Below are positions 18,736-26,724 of a stretch of DNA of 64,000 nucleotides, one piece after another. The position numbers and the translations under genes were made by a program. Every line of letters begins with the position of its first letter. The first letter of the stretch is position 1. The DNA comes from Thiohalocapsa marina (GTDB lineage: Bacteria > Pseudomonadota > Gammaproteobacteria > Chromatiales > Chromatiaceae): assembly GCF_008632335.1 (NCBI RefSeq), contig NZ_VWXX01000003.1, positions 186,001 to 250,000 on the forward strand, written 5' to 3'. Under the pieces are notes generated by a model, which did not search any database, was not told the DNA's origin, and saw only the letters and a program-made list of their open reading frames with translations.

Positions 18736-19596
18736 ATGAGCTGGTTCGAGAAGCTGATTCCAAGCCGCATCCGTACCGAGGCCAACAGCAAGCGCGCGGT
18801 GCCCGAGGGCCTGTGGCACAAGTGCCCCGGCTGTGGTGCCGTGCTGTATCGTGCGGAGCTCGAGCGCAATCTCGAGGTCTGCCCGAAGTGCAACTATCAC
18901 AACCGCATCGGTGCCCGGCGACGCCTGGATCTGTTTCTGGACGACGAGCCCCGGGAGGAGATCGGCAGCGACCTGGAATCCGTCGATCCGCTGCGCTTCA
19001 AGGATCTGAAAAAGTACAAGGACCGGCTGTCCCAGGCGCAGAAGCTCACCAGCGAGAAGGAGGCCCTGGTGGTGATGCGCGGCCAGGTGCAGCAGGTGGG
19101 CTGCGTCGCGGCGGCGTTCGAATTCAGCTTCATGGGCGGTTCCATGGGCTCGGTGGTGGGCGAGCGGTTCGTGCGCGGCGTCGATGCGGCGTTGCAGGAC
19201 GACCTGGCCATGGTGTGCTTTTCTGCCAGTGGTGGCGCGCGGATGCAGGAGTCGCTGTTCTCCCTGCTGCAGATGGCCAAGACCAGCGCCGCCCTGGGGC
19301 GTCTGCGCGAGCGGGGCCTGCCGTTCATTTCGGTGATGACCGATCCCACCATGGGCGGGGTCTCCGCCAGCCTGGCCATGCTGGGCGACATCAATATCGC
19401 CGAGCCGAACGCGCTCATCGGCTTTGCCGGTCCGCGGGTCATCGAACAGACCGTCCGCGAGAAGCTGCCGGAGGGCTTTCAGCGCAGTGAGTTCCTGCTG
19501 GAGCACGGTGCCCTGGACCAGATCTGCGACCGCCGCGACCTGCGCGAGCGCATCGCCGACCTGGTGGCCATGCTGACGGGGCGACCGCGGCCTTGA
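18736..19596 (+). CDS. accD: Acetyl-CoA carboxylase carboxyltransferase beta subunit
   Basis: A 286-residue subunit that, with AccA, transfers the carboxyl group from biotin to acetyl-CoA to make malonyl-CoA. The N-terminal zinc ribbon is intact: Cys30, Cys33, Cys49 and Cys52 (CPGC and CPKC). The crotonase-fold motif [10 protein letters not shown] and GGARMQE follow. AAGGAG at 18725-18730 is a good ribosome-binding site for the ATG. folC begins about 80 bases after the stop. Confidence 0.97.
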   Translation: MSWFEKLIPSRIRTEANSKRAVPEGLWHKCPGCGAVLYRAELERNLEVCPKCNYHNRIGARRRLDLFLDDEPREEIGSDLESVDPLRFKDLKKYKDRLSQAQKLTSEKEALVVMRGQVQQVGCVAAAFEFSFMGGSMGSVVGERFVRGVDAALQDDLAMVCFSASGGARMQESLFSLLQMAKTSAALGRLRERGLPFISVMTDPTMGGVSASLAMLGDINIAEPNALIGFAGPRVIEQTVREKLPEGFQRSEFLLEHGALDQICDRRDLRERIADLVAMLTGRPRP

Positions 19597-19674
19597 TCCG
19601 CCGGCGGCCAGCGGAGGCGGTCTGCGCGCGGGTGGTCGGTGGCGGATGTCGCCGGGCCGTTGCAGGCTGCGCCC

Positions 19675-20964
19675 ATGCGGCATAAGACCCTGCCGGACTG
19701 GTTGGCGTGGCAGGAAACCCTGCATCCGGACCGCATCGACCTGCGGCTGGAGCGGGTCGGCCAGGTGTGGTCGCGGCTCGGGCCGGCACGGTTTCCCTGT
19801 CCGGTCATCACCGTCGGCGGGACCAACGGCAAAGGCTCCTGTGTGGCCTACCTGGACGCCATCTACCGCGCCGCCGGCTACCGTTGCGGCTGCTACACCT
19901 CGCCGCATCTGCTGCGCTACAACGAACGCATCCGCATCGACGGCGCCGAGGTCTCCGATGAGGCGATCTGCGAGGCCTTCGCACGCATCGACGCCGCCCG
20001 CGGTGACAGCCTGCTGACCTACTTCGAGTTCGGCACCCTGGCGGCGCTGGACCTGTTCGTCCGTGCCGAGCTCGACGTGGTGGTGCTCGAGGTCGGTCTT
20101 GGTGGGCGGCTGGATGCGGTCAACATCATCGATGCGGACGTCGCCGTTGTCACCAGCATCGGTTCCGATCATCTGGAATGGCTCGGCACGCGCCCGGAGC
20201 AGATCGCGTTCGAGAAGGCCGGCATCTTCCGCGATGGCCGACCGGCCGTCATCGGCCAGCGGGATGCGCCGTCGCGGCTGCGCACGCGGGCGCTGGAGAT
20301 CGGCGCCCGGCCGCTACAACTCGGGCGTGAGTACGACTACCGCCTCGGCGCCGGGCAGGCGGTCGGCGACTGGGACTGGCAGGGTCCGGCGGGGGCCGCG
20401 CGCGGGGCGCTGCCGGCGCCGGCCCTGCGCGGGCGGTTCCAGTACGACAACGCCGCCGCCGCGCTCTGCGCCATCGACTGCCTGCAGGCGCAGCGGCCGG
20501 TGCCCAATGCGGCCGTGCGCCAGGGGTTGTTGCGGGTGCAGCTCCGCGGCCGGTTCACGGTGCTGCCGGGGCCGGTCACCTGGATACTGGACGTGGCGCA
20601 CAATGCCGAGGCGGCCCAGGCGCTGGCAGCCAACCTGGCCGCCTATCCCCGCAGCGGCAAGCTGATGGCGGTGTTTTCACTGCTGGCGGACAAGGACGCC
20701 GCCGCGGTGGTGCAGGCCCTGGCGGATCAGGTCGCGCACTGGCATCTGACCCTGGCGCCCAACATCCGCGCCATGTCGCTTGAGCAACTGCAGGGCGCCG
20801 CCGACGCCCGGGCGCCCGGCGCCCGCTCGGTCTGCCATGCGGACGTCGAGCGCGCGCTGGCGGCGGCGGCCGCCGCGGCGGAACCCGGCGACTGCGTGCT
20901 GGTGTTCGGCTCCTTCACCATGGTCGAGGCGGCACTGCGCAGCCCCTGGATCGCTCCTGTATAA
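19675..20964 (+). CDS. folC: Dihydrofolate synthase / folylpolyglutamate synthase
   Basis: A 429-residue Mur-ligase-family enzyme that adds glutamate to dihydropteroate and folates. The ATP loop is VGGTNGKGSCVAYLD, followed by the SPHLLRYNERI segment and the DVAHNAEA motif of the C-terminal domain. The ATG at 19675 gives MRHKTLPDWLAWQE, matching the family start; a GTG at 19639 would add 12 unconserved residues. The TATAAT at 20960-20965 overlaps the stop codon. Confidence 0.93.
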   Translation: MRHKTLPDWLAWQETLHPDRIDLRLERVGQVWSRLGPARFPCPVITVGGTNGKGSCVAYLDAIYRAAGYRCGCYTSPHLLRYNERIRIDGAEVSDEAICEAFARIDAARGDSLLTYFEFGTLAALDLFVRAELDVVVLEVGLGGRLDAVNIIDADVAVVTSIGSDHLEWLGTRPEQIAFEKAGIFRDGRPAVIGQRDAPSRLRTRALEIGARPLQLGREYDYRLGAGQAVGDWDWQGPAGAARGALPAPALRGRFQYDNAAAALCAIDCLQAQRPVPNAAVRQGLLRVQLRGRFTVLPGPVTWILDVAHNAEAAQALAANLAAYPRSGKLMAVFSLLADKDAAAVVQALADQVAHWHLTLAPNIRAMSLEQLQGAADARAPGARSVCHADVERALAAAAAAAEPGDCVLVFGSFTMVEAALRSPWIAPV

Positions 20965-20965
20965 T
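20960..20965 (+). promoter_or_regulatory. Perfect -10 hexamer before dedD
   Basis: TATAAT overlaps the folC stop codon, 56 bases before the dedD ATG. There is no recognisable -35 at 16-18 bases, so this is only a candidate internal promoter for dedD-cvpA-purF. Confidence 0.35.
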
Positions 20966-21020
20966 CCCGACACGCAGAAGACTCGGCGCGACTTCCGCCG
21001 CCGCTGGTACGGAGAGACTG

Positions 21021-21716
21021 ATGGACGAAGGTGCGAAACGACGCTTGGTCGGGGCCACGGTGCTGGTTGCCCTGGCCGTGGTCTTCGTGCCGATGCTCGT
21101 CGATGACAAGGGCTCCGACGATCTCGGCGAGCCGATCATCATCCCGGATGCACCGGATTTCGACGCGGCCTACGAGGGCTCTGGCCAGGATGCGTCCTTC
21201 CAGCCGCCCCCGGCCGACGTGACCGTCCCCGACAGCCGCCAGCCGGAGCTGACGCCCGCGCTGCCCGTTCCCGAACCCCCATCCGGCGCAGAAGACCTGA
21301 CGCCGTTCGCGCCCGAACCCGTTGTCGAGTCCTTTCCGGAACCGGTTCCGGAACCGTCCGGCGAGCCGGTGGCCAGACCCAGGCCCTCCGACGCCGAGCC
21401 GACACCTGTCCGCAAGCCGCCGCCCCCGCCACGGCCGCAGCCCGCGGAGCCTGTGAAACAGCCGTCGGTGCCGGCGGGCACGCAGTCATGGATCGTGCAG
21501 GTGGCCAGCCTGGGCTCGGCCGAGGCGGCGAAGAGCCTGCAGGACAGCCTGCGTGACAAGGGCTTCCCGGCCTTCGTTGAGCAGGCCGTGGTCGGCGGCA
21601 AACGGTACTATCGGGTGCGCGTCGGGCCGGATATCGACCGCGCCCGGGCCGAGCGTACGGCGCGTCAGCTTCAGGCGGAGACCGGCAACAAGCCGTTGGT
21701 CCAGCAGTATCGGTGA
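21021..21716 (+). CDS. dedD: DedD-like SPOR-domain cell division protein
   Basis: A 231-residue inner-membrane protein with one N-terminal transmembrane segment (residues 9-26, RLVGATVLVALAVVFVPML), a long proline/glutamate-rich periplasmic linker, and a C-terminal SPOR domain from about 155 (SWIVQVASLGSAEAAKSL). SPOR domains bind denuded septal peptidoglycan, which places the protein at the division site. The folC-dedD-cvpA-purF order is the standard gammaproteobacterial one. Confidence 0.9.
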   Translation: MDEGAKRRLVGATVLVALAVVFVPMLVDDKGSDDLGEPIIIPDAPDFDAAYEGSGQDASFQPPPADVTVPDSRQPELTPALPVPEPPSGAEDLTPFAPEPVVESFPEPVPEPSGEPVARPRPSDAEPTPVRKPPPPPRPQPAEPVKQPSVPAGTQSWIVQVASLGSAEAAKSLQDSLRDKGFPAFVEQAVVGGKRYYRVRVGPDIDRARAERTARQLQAETGNKPLVQQYR

Positions 21717-21790
21717 GACAGGGCCGAAGCTGCATTTTCACGGGACGTCCAACATGACGTACAGCATCGTTTCTCCGGGAGTCGCACCAC

Positions 21791-22282
21791 ATGATCTGGG
21801 TTGACTACGTCATCATCGGCGTCATCGCGCTGTCCGCCATCATCGGACTCGCCCGCGGGCTGATCCGCGAGGTGCTTGCCCTGGCCGTGTGGGTCTGCGC
21901 CCTGCTGGCGGCCTGGTTCTTCTACGGGCCCGTGGCGACGCAACTCGAGCCCTGGATCGCCACGCCGTCGGTGCGCCTGGGGGCGGCCGTCATCATCCTG
22001 GTGTTCGGTGTGCTGCTGCTCGGCGCGCTGCTGGGCTGGCTGCTGTCGATGCTGGTGGACGCTACCGGCCTGACCGGCACCGACCGACTGCTGGGGATGG
22101 TATTCGGCGCCGGACGCGGGGCGGTGGTGGTCGCGCTGGTGGTGTTCCTGGCCGCGCTGACACCCATCGTCGAGGATCCCTGGTGGTCGCAGTCGCAACT
22201 GCTGCCGAAGTTTCAATTGCTCGCCGACCTCATGCTGGACCTGATCCCGCCGGAGGTCACCGAGCGCATCAAGTCTTTCTGA
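21791..22282 (+). CDS. cvpA: CvpA family inner-membrane protein
   Basis: A 163-residue protein with four predicted membrane segments starting IWVDYVIIGVIALSAIIGLARG, the conserved CvpA opening. It is named for colicin V production; in E. coli the gene is co-transcribed with purF and affects envelope stress and biofilm traits. Its molecular activity is unknown. purF starts 66 bases downstream. Confidence 0.92.
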   Translation: MIWVDYVIIGVIALSAIIGLARGLIREVLALAVWVCALLAAWFFYGPVATQLEPWIATPSVRLGAAVIILVFGVLLLGALLGWLLSMLVDATGLTGTDRLLGMVFGAGRGAVVVALVVFLAALTPIVEDPWWSQSQLLPKFQLLADLMLDLIPPEVTERIKSF

Positions 22283-22348
22283 TGCGGTTTCGCCGTCCGG
22301 CCCGTGCTTCGCAGGCCGATGGCCGTCGTCAATGCAGTGAGGTAGCCC

Positions 22349-23863
22349 ATGTGCGGCATCGTCGGGATCGTCGGTAAACGCCCGGTCAACCAGTTCCTTT
22401 ACGACGCTCTGCTGGTGTTGCAGCATCGCGGCCAGGATGCCGCGGGGATTGTCACCAGCGATGGCGAGAAGCTGCACATGCGCAAGGACAATGGCCTGAC
22501 CCGCGATGTCTTTCGCACCCGGCACATGATCCAGCTGCGGGGGCACATGGGCGTGGGCCATGTGCGCTATCCCACCGCCGGGGCGTCCAGCTCCGCCGAG
22601 GCGCAGCCGTTCTATGTCAATTCGCCCTACGGCATCGTGCTGGCGCACAACGGCAACCTGACCAACGCCGACGAACTCAAGCGCGAGGTCTTCGTCGACG
22701 ATCTGCGCCACATCAACACCGAGTCCGATTCCGAGATCCTGCTCAACGTCTTCGCCCACGAACTGCAGTTACAGAACAAGCTGCGCATCGACGAGCAGGA
22801 CATCTTCCGCGCCGTGGAGGGCGTTCACCGGCGCTGCCGCGGGGGGTACGCGGCGGTGGCCATGATCCCCGGCTTCGGCATCTTCGGCTTTCGCGATCCC
22901 CACGGCATCCGGCCCATCGTCTACGGCAAGCGCGAGACGGACGCCGGCACCGAGTACATGATCGCCTCCGAGAGCGTTGCGCTGGATACCCTGGGGTTCA
23001 AGCTCATTGCCGACGTGGCCCCGGGGGAGTGCGTGCTGGTGGATGCCAACGGCGAGCTGCACACCCGCCAGTGCGCGCCGCAGCCGGTGCTGTCGCCGTG
23101 TATCTTCGAGTTCGTCTACTTTGCCCGTCCGGACTCGATCATCGACAACATCTCCGTGCACAAGGCCAGGTCGCGCATGGGCAAGAAGCTGGCGGCCAAG
23201 ATCAAGCGGGTCTGGCCGGATCACGACATCGATGTTGTGATTCCGGTGCCTGACACCAGCCGCACAGCGGCCTTGCAACTGGCCAACCAGCTCGGCGTTC
23301 CCTATGCCGAGGGATTCATCAAGAACCGCTATATCGGGCGCACCTTCATCATGCCGGGGCAGACCATCCGCAAGAAGTCCGTGCGCCAGAAACTGAACGC
23401 CATCGATCTGGAGTTCCGCAAGAAAAACGTGCTATTGGTGGACGACTCCATCGTCCGCGGCACTACCTCGCAGCAGATCATTCAGATGGCGCGTGATGCC
23501 GGCGCCCGGCGAGTGTATTTCGCCTCGGCGGCGCCGCCGGTGCGATACCCGAACGTTTACGGCATCGATATGCCGGCGGCGAGCGAGCTCATCGCGCACA
23601 ACCGCACCGAGCGCCAGATCGAGCGCGCGCTGGGCACCGACAAGCTGATCTTCCAGGACCTGCAGGACCTGATCAACGCGGTGCAGAAGAAGGGCAAGAG
23701 CCTGGTGGACCGGTTCGACACCTCGGTGTTCGACGCCGTCTACGTCACCGGTGACGTGACCCCGGACTACCTCAGCAGCCTGGAACAGACGCGCAACGAC
23801 AGCGCCAAGCAGCAGCGCTCGCGGCACAACGAGACCGTGCTTGAAATGCACAACAACGCCTGA
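22349..23863 (+). CDS. purF: Amidophosphoribosyltransferase
   Basis: A 504-residue enzyme catalysing the first committed step of purine synthesis, from PRPP and glutamine to phosphoribosylamine. It begins MCGIVGIVG, with Cys2 becoming the N-terminal nucleophile of the glutaminase domain. The PRPP loop [13 protein letters not shown] lies near residues 361-373. There are no cysteine ligands or propeptide of the Bacillus iron-sulfur type, so this is the E. coli-like class. metZ follows after 28 bases. Confidence 0.97.
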   Translation: MCGIVGIVGKRPVNQFLYDALLVLQHRGQDAAGIVTSDGEKLHMRKDNGLTRDVFRTRHMIQLRGHMGVGHVRYPTAGASSSAEAQPFYVNSPYGIVLAHNGNLTNADELKREVFVDDLRHINTESDSEILLNVFAHELQLQNKLRIDEQDIFRAVEGVHRRCRGGYAAVAMIPGFGIFGFRDPHGIRPIVYGKRETDAGTEYMIASESVALDTLGFKLIADVAPGECVLVDANGELHTRQCAPQPVLSPCIFEFVYFARPDSIIDNISVHKARSRMGKKLAAKIKRVWPDHDIDVVIPVPDTSRTAALQLANQLGVPYAEGFIKNRYIGRTFIMPGQTIRKKSVRQKLNAIDLEFRKKNVLLVDDSIVRGTTSQQIIQMARDAGARRVYFASAAPPVRYPNVYGIDMPAASELIAHNRTERQIERALGTDKLIFQDLQDLINAVQKKGKSLVDRFDTSVFDAVYVTGDVTPDYLSSLEQTRNDSAKQQRSRHNETVLEMHNNA

Positions 23864-23891
23864 TGTGCGCCGACTCCGGAAGGATCCGCCC

Positions 23892-25082
23892 ATGACCGAC
23901 CCCCTGCAACCCGACTGGCAACTCGCCACCCGGGCCATCCGCGTCGGCCATGCGCGCACCGCCGAGGGTGAGCATTGCGAGCCGATCTTCACCACATCGA
24001 GCTTCGTCTTCAGCAGCGCCGCGGAGGCCGCCGCCCGCTTCGCCGGCGAGCTCCCGGGCAATATCTATTCCCGCTTCACCAATCCCACGGTGCGTGCCTT
24101 CGAGCAACGCCTGGCGGCGCTGGAGGGCGGTGCGGCCTGCGTGGCCACGGCCTCGGGCATGGCCGCGCTGCTGGCCACCTGCCTGGGGCTGCTGAAGAGC
24201 GGCGATCACATCGTCTCGTCGCGCAGCATCTTCGGCAGCAGTACCATGCTGTTCGACAAGTACATGGCCCGCTTTGGCGTCGAGACCAGCTACGTCGACC
24301 TGACCGATGCGTCCGCCTGGGCGTCCGCGATCAGGCCCGCCACCCGGTTGCTGTTCCTGGAGACACCGTCCAACCCGCTGACGGAGATGACCGCCATCCA
24401 GCCGCTGGCGGACCTGGCCCACGCCCATGATTGTCTGCTGGCGGTGGACAACTGCTTCTGCACCCCTGCGCTGCAGCAGCCGCTGGCCCATGGGGCGGAC
24501 CTGGTGATCCACTCAGCCACCAAGTATCTCGACGGCCAGGGGCGCTGCGTGGGGGGCGCCGTGGTCGGCGACGCCAAGCTGGTGGGTGAGGAGATCTTTG
24601 GTGTCATCCGCACCGCCGGGCCGTCCATGAGCCCGTTCAATGCCTGGCTGTTCCTGAAGGGGCTGGAGACCCTGGAACTGCGCATGCTGGCCCATTCCGC
24701 CGCGGCCCTGCGGCTGGCGCGCTGGCTGGAGGGCCAGCCGCAAGTTGCGCGGGTGCACTATCCGGGGCTCAGGTCGCATCCCCAGCACGCGCTGGTGGGG
24801 CCGGGGCGACAGCAGCGCACCGGCGGCGGCATCGTCGCGTTCGAGGTCACTGGCGGACGCCGCGCCGCCTGGCAGGTGATCGACGCCTGCCGGCTGTGTT
24901 CCATCACCGCCAACCTGGGTGATACCAAGACCACGATCACGCACCCCGCCAGCACCACCCACGGGCGTCTGAGCCCCGAGGCACGGGACGCGGCGGGCAT
25001 CGGCGAGGGGCTGATTCGCGTCGCCGTCGGCCTGGAAGCGGTGGAAGACATCCAGGCCGACCTGGCGCGAGGTCTGGGTTAG
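23892..25082 (+). CDS. metZ: O-succinylhomoserine sulfhydrylase
   Basis: A 396-residue PLP enzyme of the Cys/Met metabolism family, which makes homocysteine directly from O-succinylhomoserine and sulfide. The PLP lysine is Lys211 in HSATKYLDG; NIYSRFTNPTV and TASGMAALLA are family signatures. The assignment to MetZ rather than cystathionine synthase/lyase rests on its place directly after purF, as in Pseudomonas. The stop overlaps the convergent mgtE stop (both within 25079-25082). Confidence 0.9.
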   Translation: MTDPLQPDWQLATRAIRVGHARTAEGEHCEPIFTTSSFVFSSAAEAAARFAGELPGNIYSRFTNPTVRAFEQRLAALEGGAACVATASGMAALLATCLGLLKSGDHIVSSRSIFGSSTMLFDKYMARFGVETSYVDLTDASAWASAIRPATRLLFLETPSNPLTEMTAIQPLADLAHAHDCLLAVDNCFCTPALQQPLAHGADLVIHSATKYLDGQGRCVGGAVVGDAKLVGEEIFGVIRTAGPSMSPFNAWLFLKGLETLELRMLAHSAAALRLARWLEGQPQVARVHYPGLRSHPQHALVGPGRQQRTGGGIVAFEVTGGRRAAWQVIDACRLCSITANLGDTKTTITHPASTTHGRLSPEARDAAGIGEGLIRVAVGLEAVEDIQADLARGLG

Positions 25083-26494
25083 AGATAGATGGCGGTGGCT
25101 GCCACGAAGAAGATCAGCACCGCGAGGATGTCGTTTCCGGTGGTGATGAAGATGCCCGTGGCCATGGCCGGATCGATGCCGAAGTGGTTCAGCAGCAGCG
25201 GAATGGTCGCCCCCAGCACGGCGGCCAGCAGGGTTACGCCGGCCAGCGCAAGCCCGGCGGTCAGGGCCAGCAGCGCCGGCTCCTGAATGCCGATGTAGGG
25301 GCCGGCAATCAGCACTACCGCCGCCAGGATGATGCCGGCGGCCAGCCCGTTGATCAGTGCCCCCAGCACCTCGCGGCCCAGACGCCAGGGCAGGTCGCCG
25401 AGCCAGATGGTGCCGGTGGCAAGGCCCTGGATCGCCACCGTGGCAGCCTGGATGCCGGCATTGCCCGCCATGGACATCACCATCGGGATGAAGCTCGCGA
25501 GGATGGCGGCGGCCGCGATCTCCTGCTGGAAGGAGCCGACGATGCTGCCGGACACGGTGGCCCCCACCAGGCCGGCCAGCAGCCAGGGCAGGCGGTTGCG
25601 TACGATGCCCAGCACCGGCTCATCGGGGCGTGTGTCCGGCGAGATGCCGCTGAGCAGGTGCAGGTCCTCCTCCGCCTCGTCGCGGACCACCCGCTGCAGT
25701 TCGTCGGAGGTGATGCGTCCGAGCAGACGGCCGTCGGCGTCCACCACCGGCACCGAGGCCAGGTCGTTACGCTCGGTGATGCGCACGACCTCTTCCTGGT
25801 CCATGTCGGAGCGCACGGCGACATAGTCGGTGCGCATGATGTCGGCAACCTGCCGCTCGCTGGGATGCAGCAGCAGGTCGCGCAGCTTGAGATAGCCTGT
25901 CAGTCGCCTGTCGGCATCAACCACATAGACCGCAGACAGCTTCTTGATGCGGTTGGCGTGGCGGCGTACCTCGTTGATGACCTGATCCACGGTCCAGTCC
26001 GGCGGCACGACGACGAACTTACGCGTCATGATGCCGCCGGCGGAGTCCTCCTTGTAGGTCATCAGTTCGCTGATGGTGCCGAAGTCCCGCAGGTGCGGCA
26101 GCAGCCGGGCCTGCACCTCCTCGGGCAACTCGTCGATGGCATCCACCGCGTCCTCGGGGTCCAGCGAGTCGAACAGTTTGATCAGCCGGTCGATGGTGGC
26201 GTCTTCCAGCAGCGCGGCACGAAAGTCGTCATTGAGGCCGGCGATGACCTTGGCTGCCGGTCCCGGCGGCAGGCTCAGAAACAGCTTGCGCGCCCGCTTC
26301 AACGGTAACTGCACCAACAGCTCGACGATGTCGCGGGGATGCCAGCGGCGCAGCAGCTTGCGCACGGTGTCGGTCTCGCCGTGCTTGAGCAGGCGCCCGA
26401 TGGCCTTGACCGTCGGTCGGTTTTCGTCCAGACGATCGCCGGGTCGACCGCGGACCCAGCGCAATTCGTCCGGGATGACGTTTTGTTCGTTCAT
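25079..26494 (-). CDS. mgtE: MgtE-type magnesium transporter
   Basis: A 471-residue channel-like Mg2+ transporter: an N-terminal superhelical domain, two CBS domains (about residues 150-270) and a C-terminal block of five membrane segments ending at the last residue. The conserved membrane motifs GNAGIQAATVAIQGLATG and GNDILAVLIFF are clear. The ATG at 26494 is chosen over the upstream Met at 26548, whose extra residues are basic and unconserved. It runs tail-to-tail into metZ with overlapping stops and no room for a terminator. Confidence 0.94.
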   Translation of the reverse strand: MNEQNVIPDELRWVRGRPGDRLDENRPTVKAIGRLLKHGETDTVRKLLRRWHPRDIVELLVQLPLKRARKLFLSLPPGPAAKVIAGLNDDFRAALLEDATIDRLIKLFDSLDPEDAVDAIDELPEEVQARLLPHLRDFGTISELMTYKEDSAGGIMTRKFVVVPPDWTVDQVINEVRRHANRIKKLSAVYVVDADRRLTGYLKLRDLLLHPSERQVADIMRTDYVAVRSDMDQEEVVRITERNDLASVPVVDADGRLLGRITSDELQRVVRDEAEEDLHLLSGISPDTRPDEPVLGIVRNRLPWLLAGLVGATVSGSIVGSFQQEIAAAAILASFIPMVMSMAGNAGIQAATVAIQGLATGTIWLGDLPWRLGREVLGALINGLAAGIILAAVVLIAGPYIGIQEPALLALTAGLALAGVTLLAAVLGATIPLLLNHFGIDPAMATGIFITTGNDILAVLIFFVAATAIYL

Positions 26495-26565
26495 GGCCTG
26501 CGTTCCCGTGCGATCATGTGATGTGGCCCGACGGTGGCGCTTGTGCACCGCTGGCCGCGGTTGCT

Positions 26566-26606
26566 GCGGCGTGCGCCGCTAAAAATGGCGGGGCCTCCTG
26601 CTCCGC
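26566..26606 (+). repeat. Solo hairpin module of the dispersed repeat
   Basis: This 41-base stretch matches the module at 41637-41677 with only a few differences. It holds the AGCGGC-like/GCCGCT hairpin, the spacer TAAAAATGG, and the GCGGGGC-CTCCT-GC(T/C)CCGC hairpin, here with one mismatch in the second stem. It lies between the divergent mgtE and gspA genes and lacks the outer terminal repeats of the full element. Confidence 0.8.
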
Positions 26607-26724
26607 TAATCGAGCTGCGGCAAAGCGGCAAATTTGAAATCGCTGGTCGATCAGCGTTTTCCTTGCCAGTGTTTCGGTTACAGGTTCCGGGCGCGGGAGC
26701 CCGGTCCAGGTTGGTGATTGAGTC

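Noticed and set aside
20960-20965. Strong independent promoter for dedD-cvpA-purF
   Set aside because: The -10 is perfect, but there is no -35 at any proper spacing, so it is listed only as a candidate.
25184-26308. 374-codon plus-strand frame opposite mgtE
   Set aside because: Gln/Gly/His/Arg-rich antisense shadow of a gene with clear CBS and membrane motifs.
26495-26724. Magnesium riboswitch in the mgtE leader
   Set aside because: I could not identify M-box helices on the minus strand; the leader contains the repeat module and one short unrelated hairpin.
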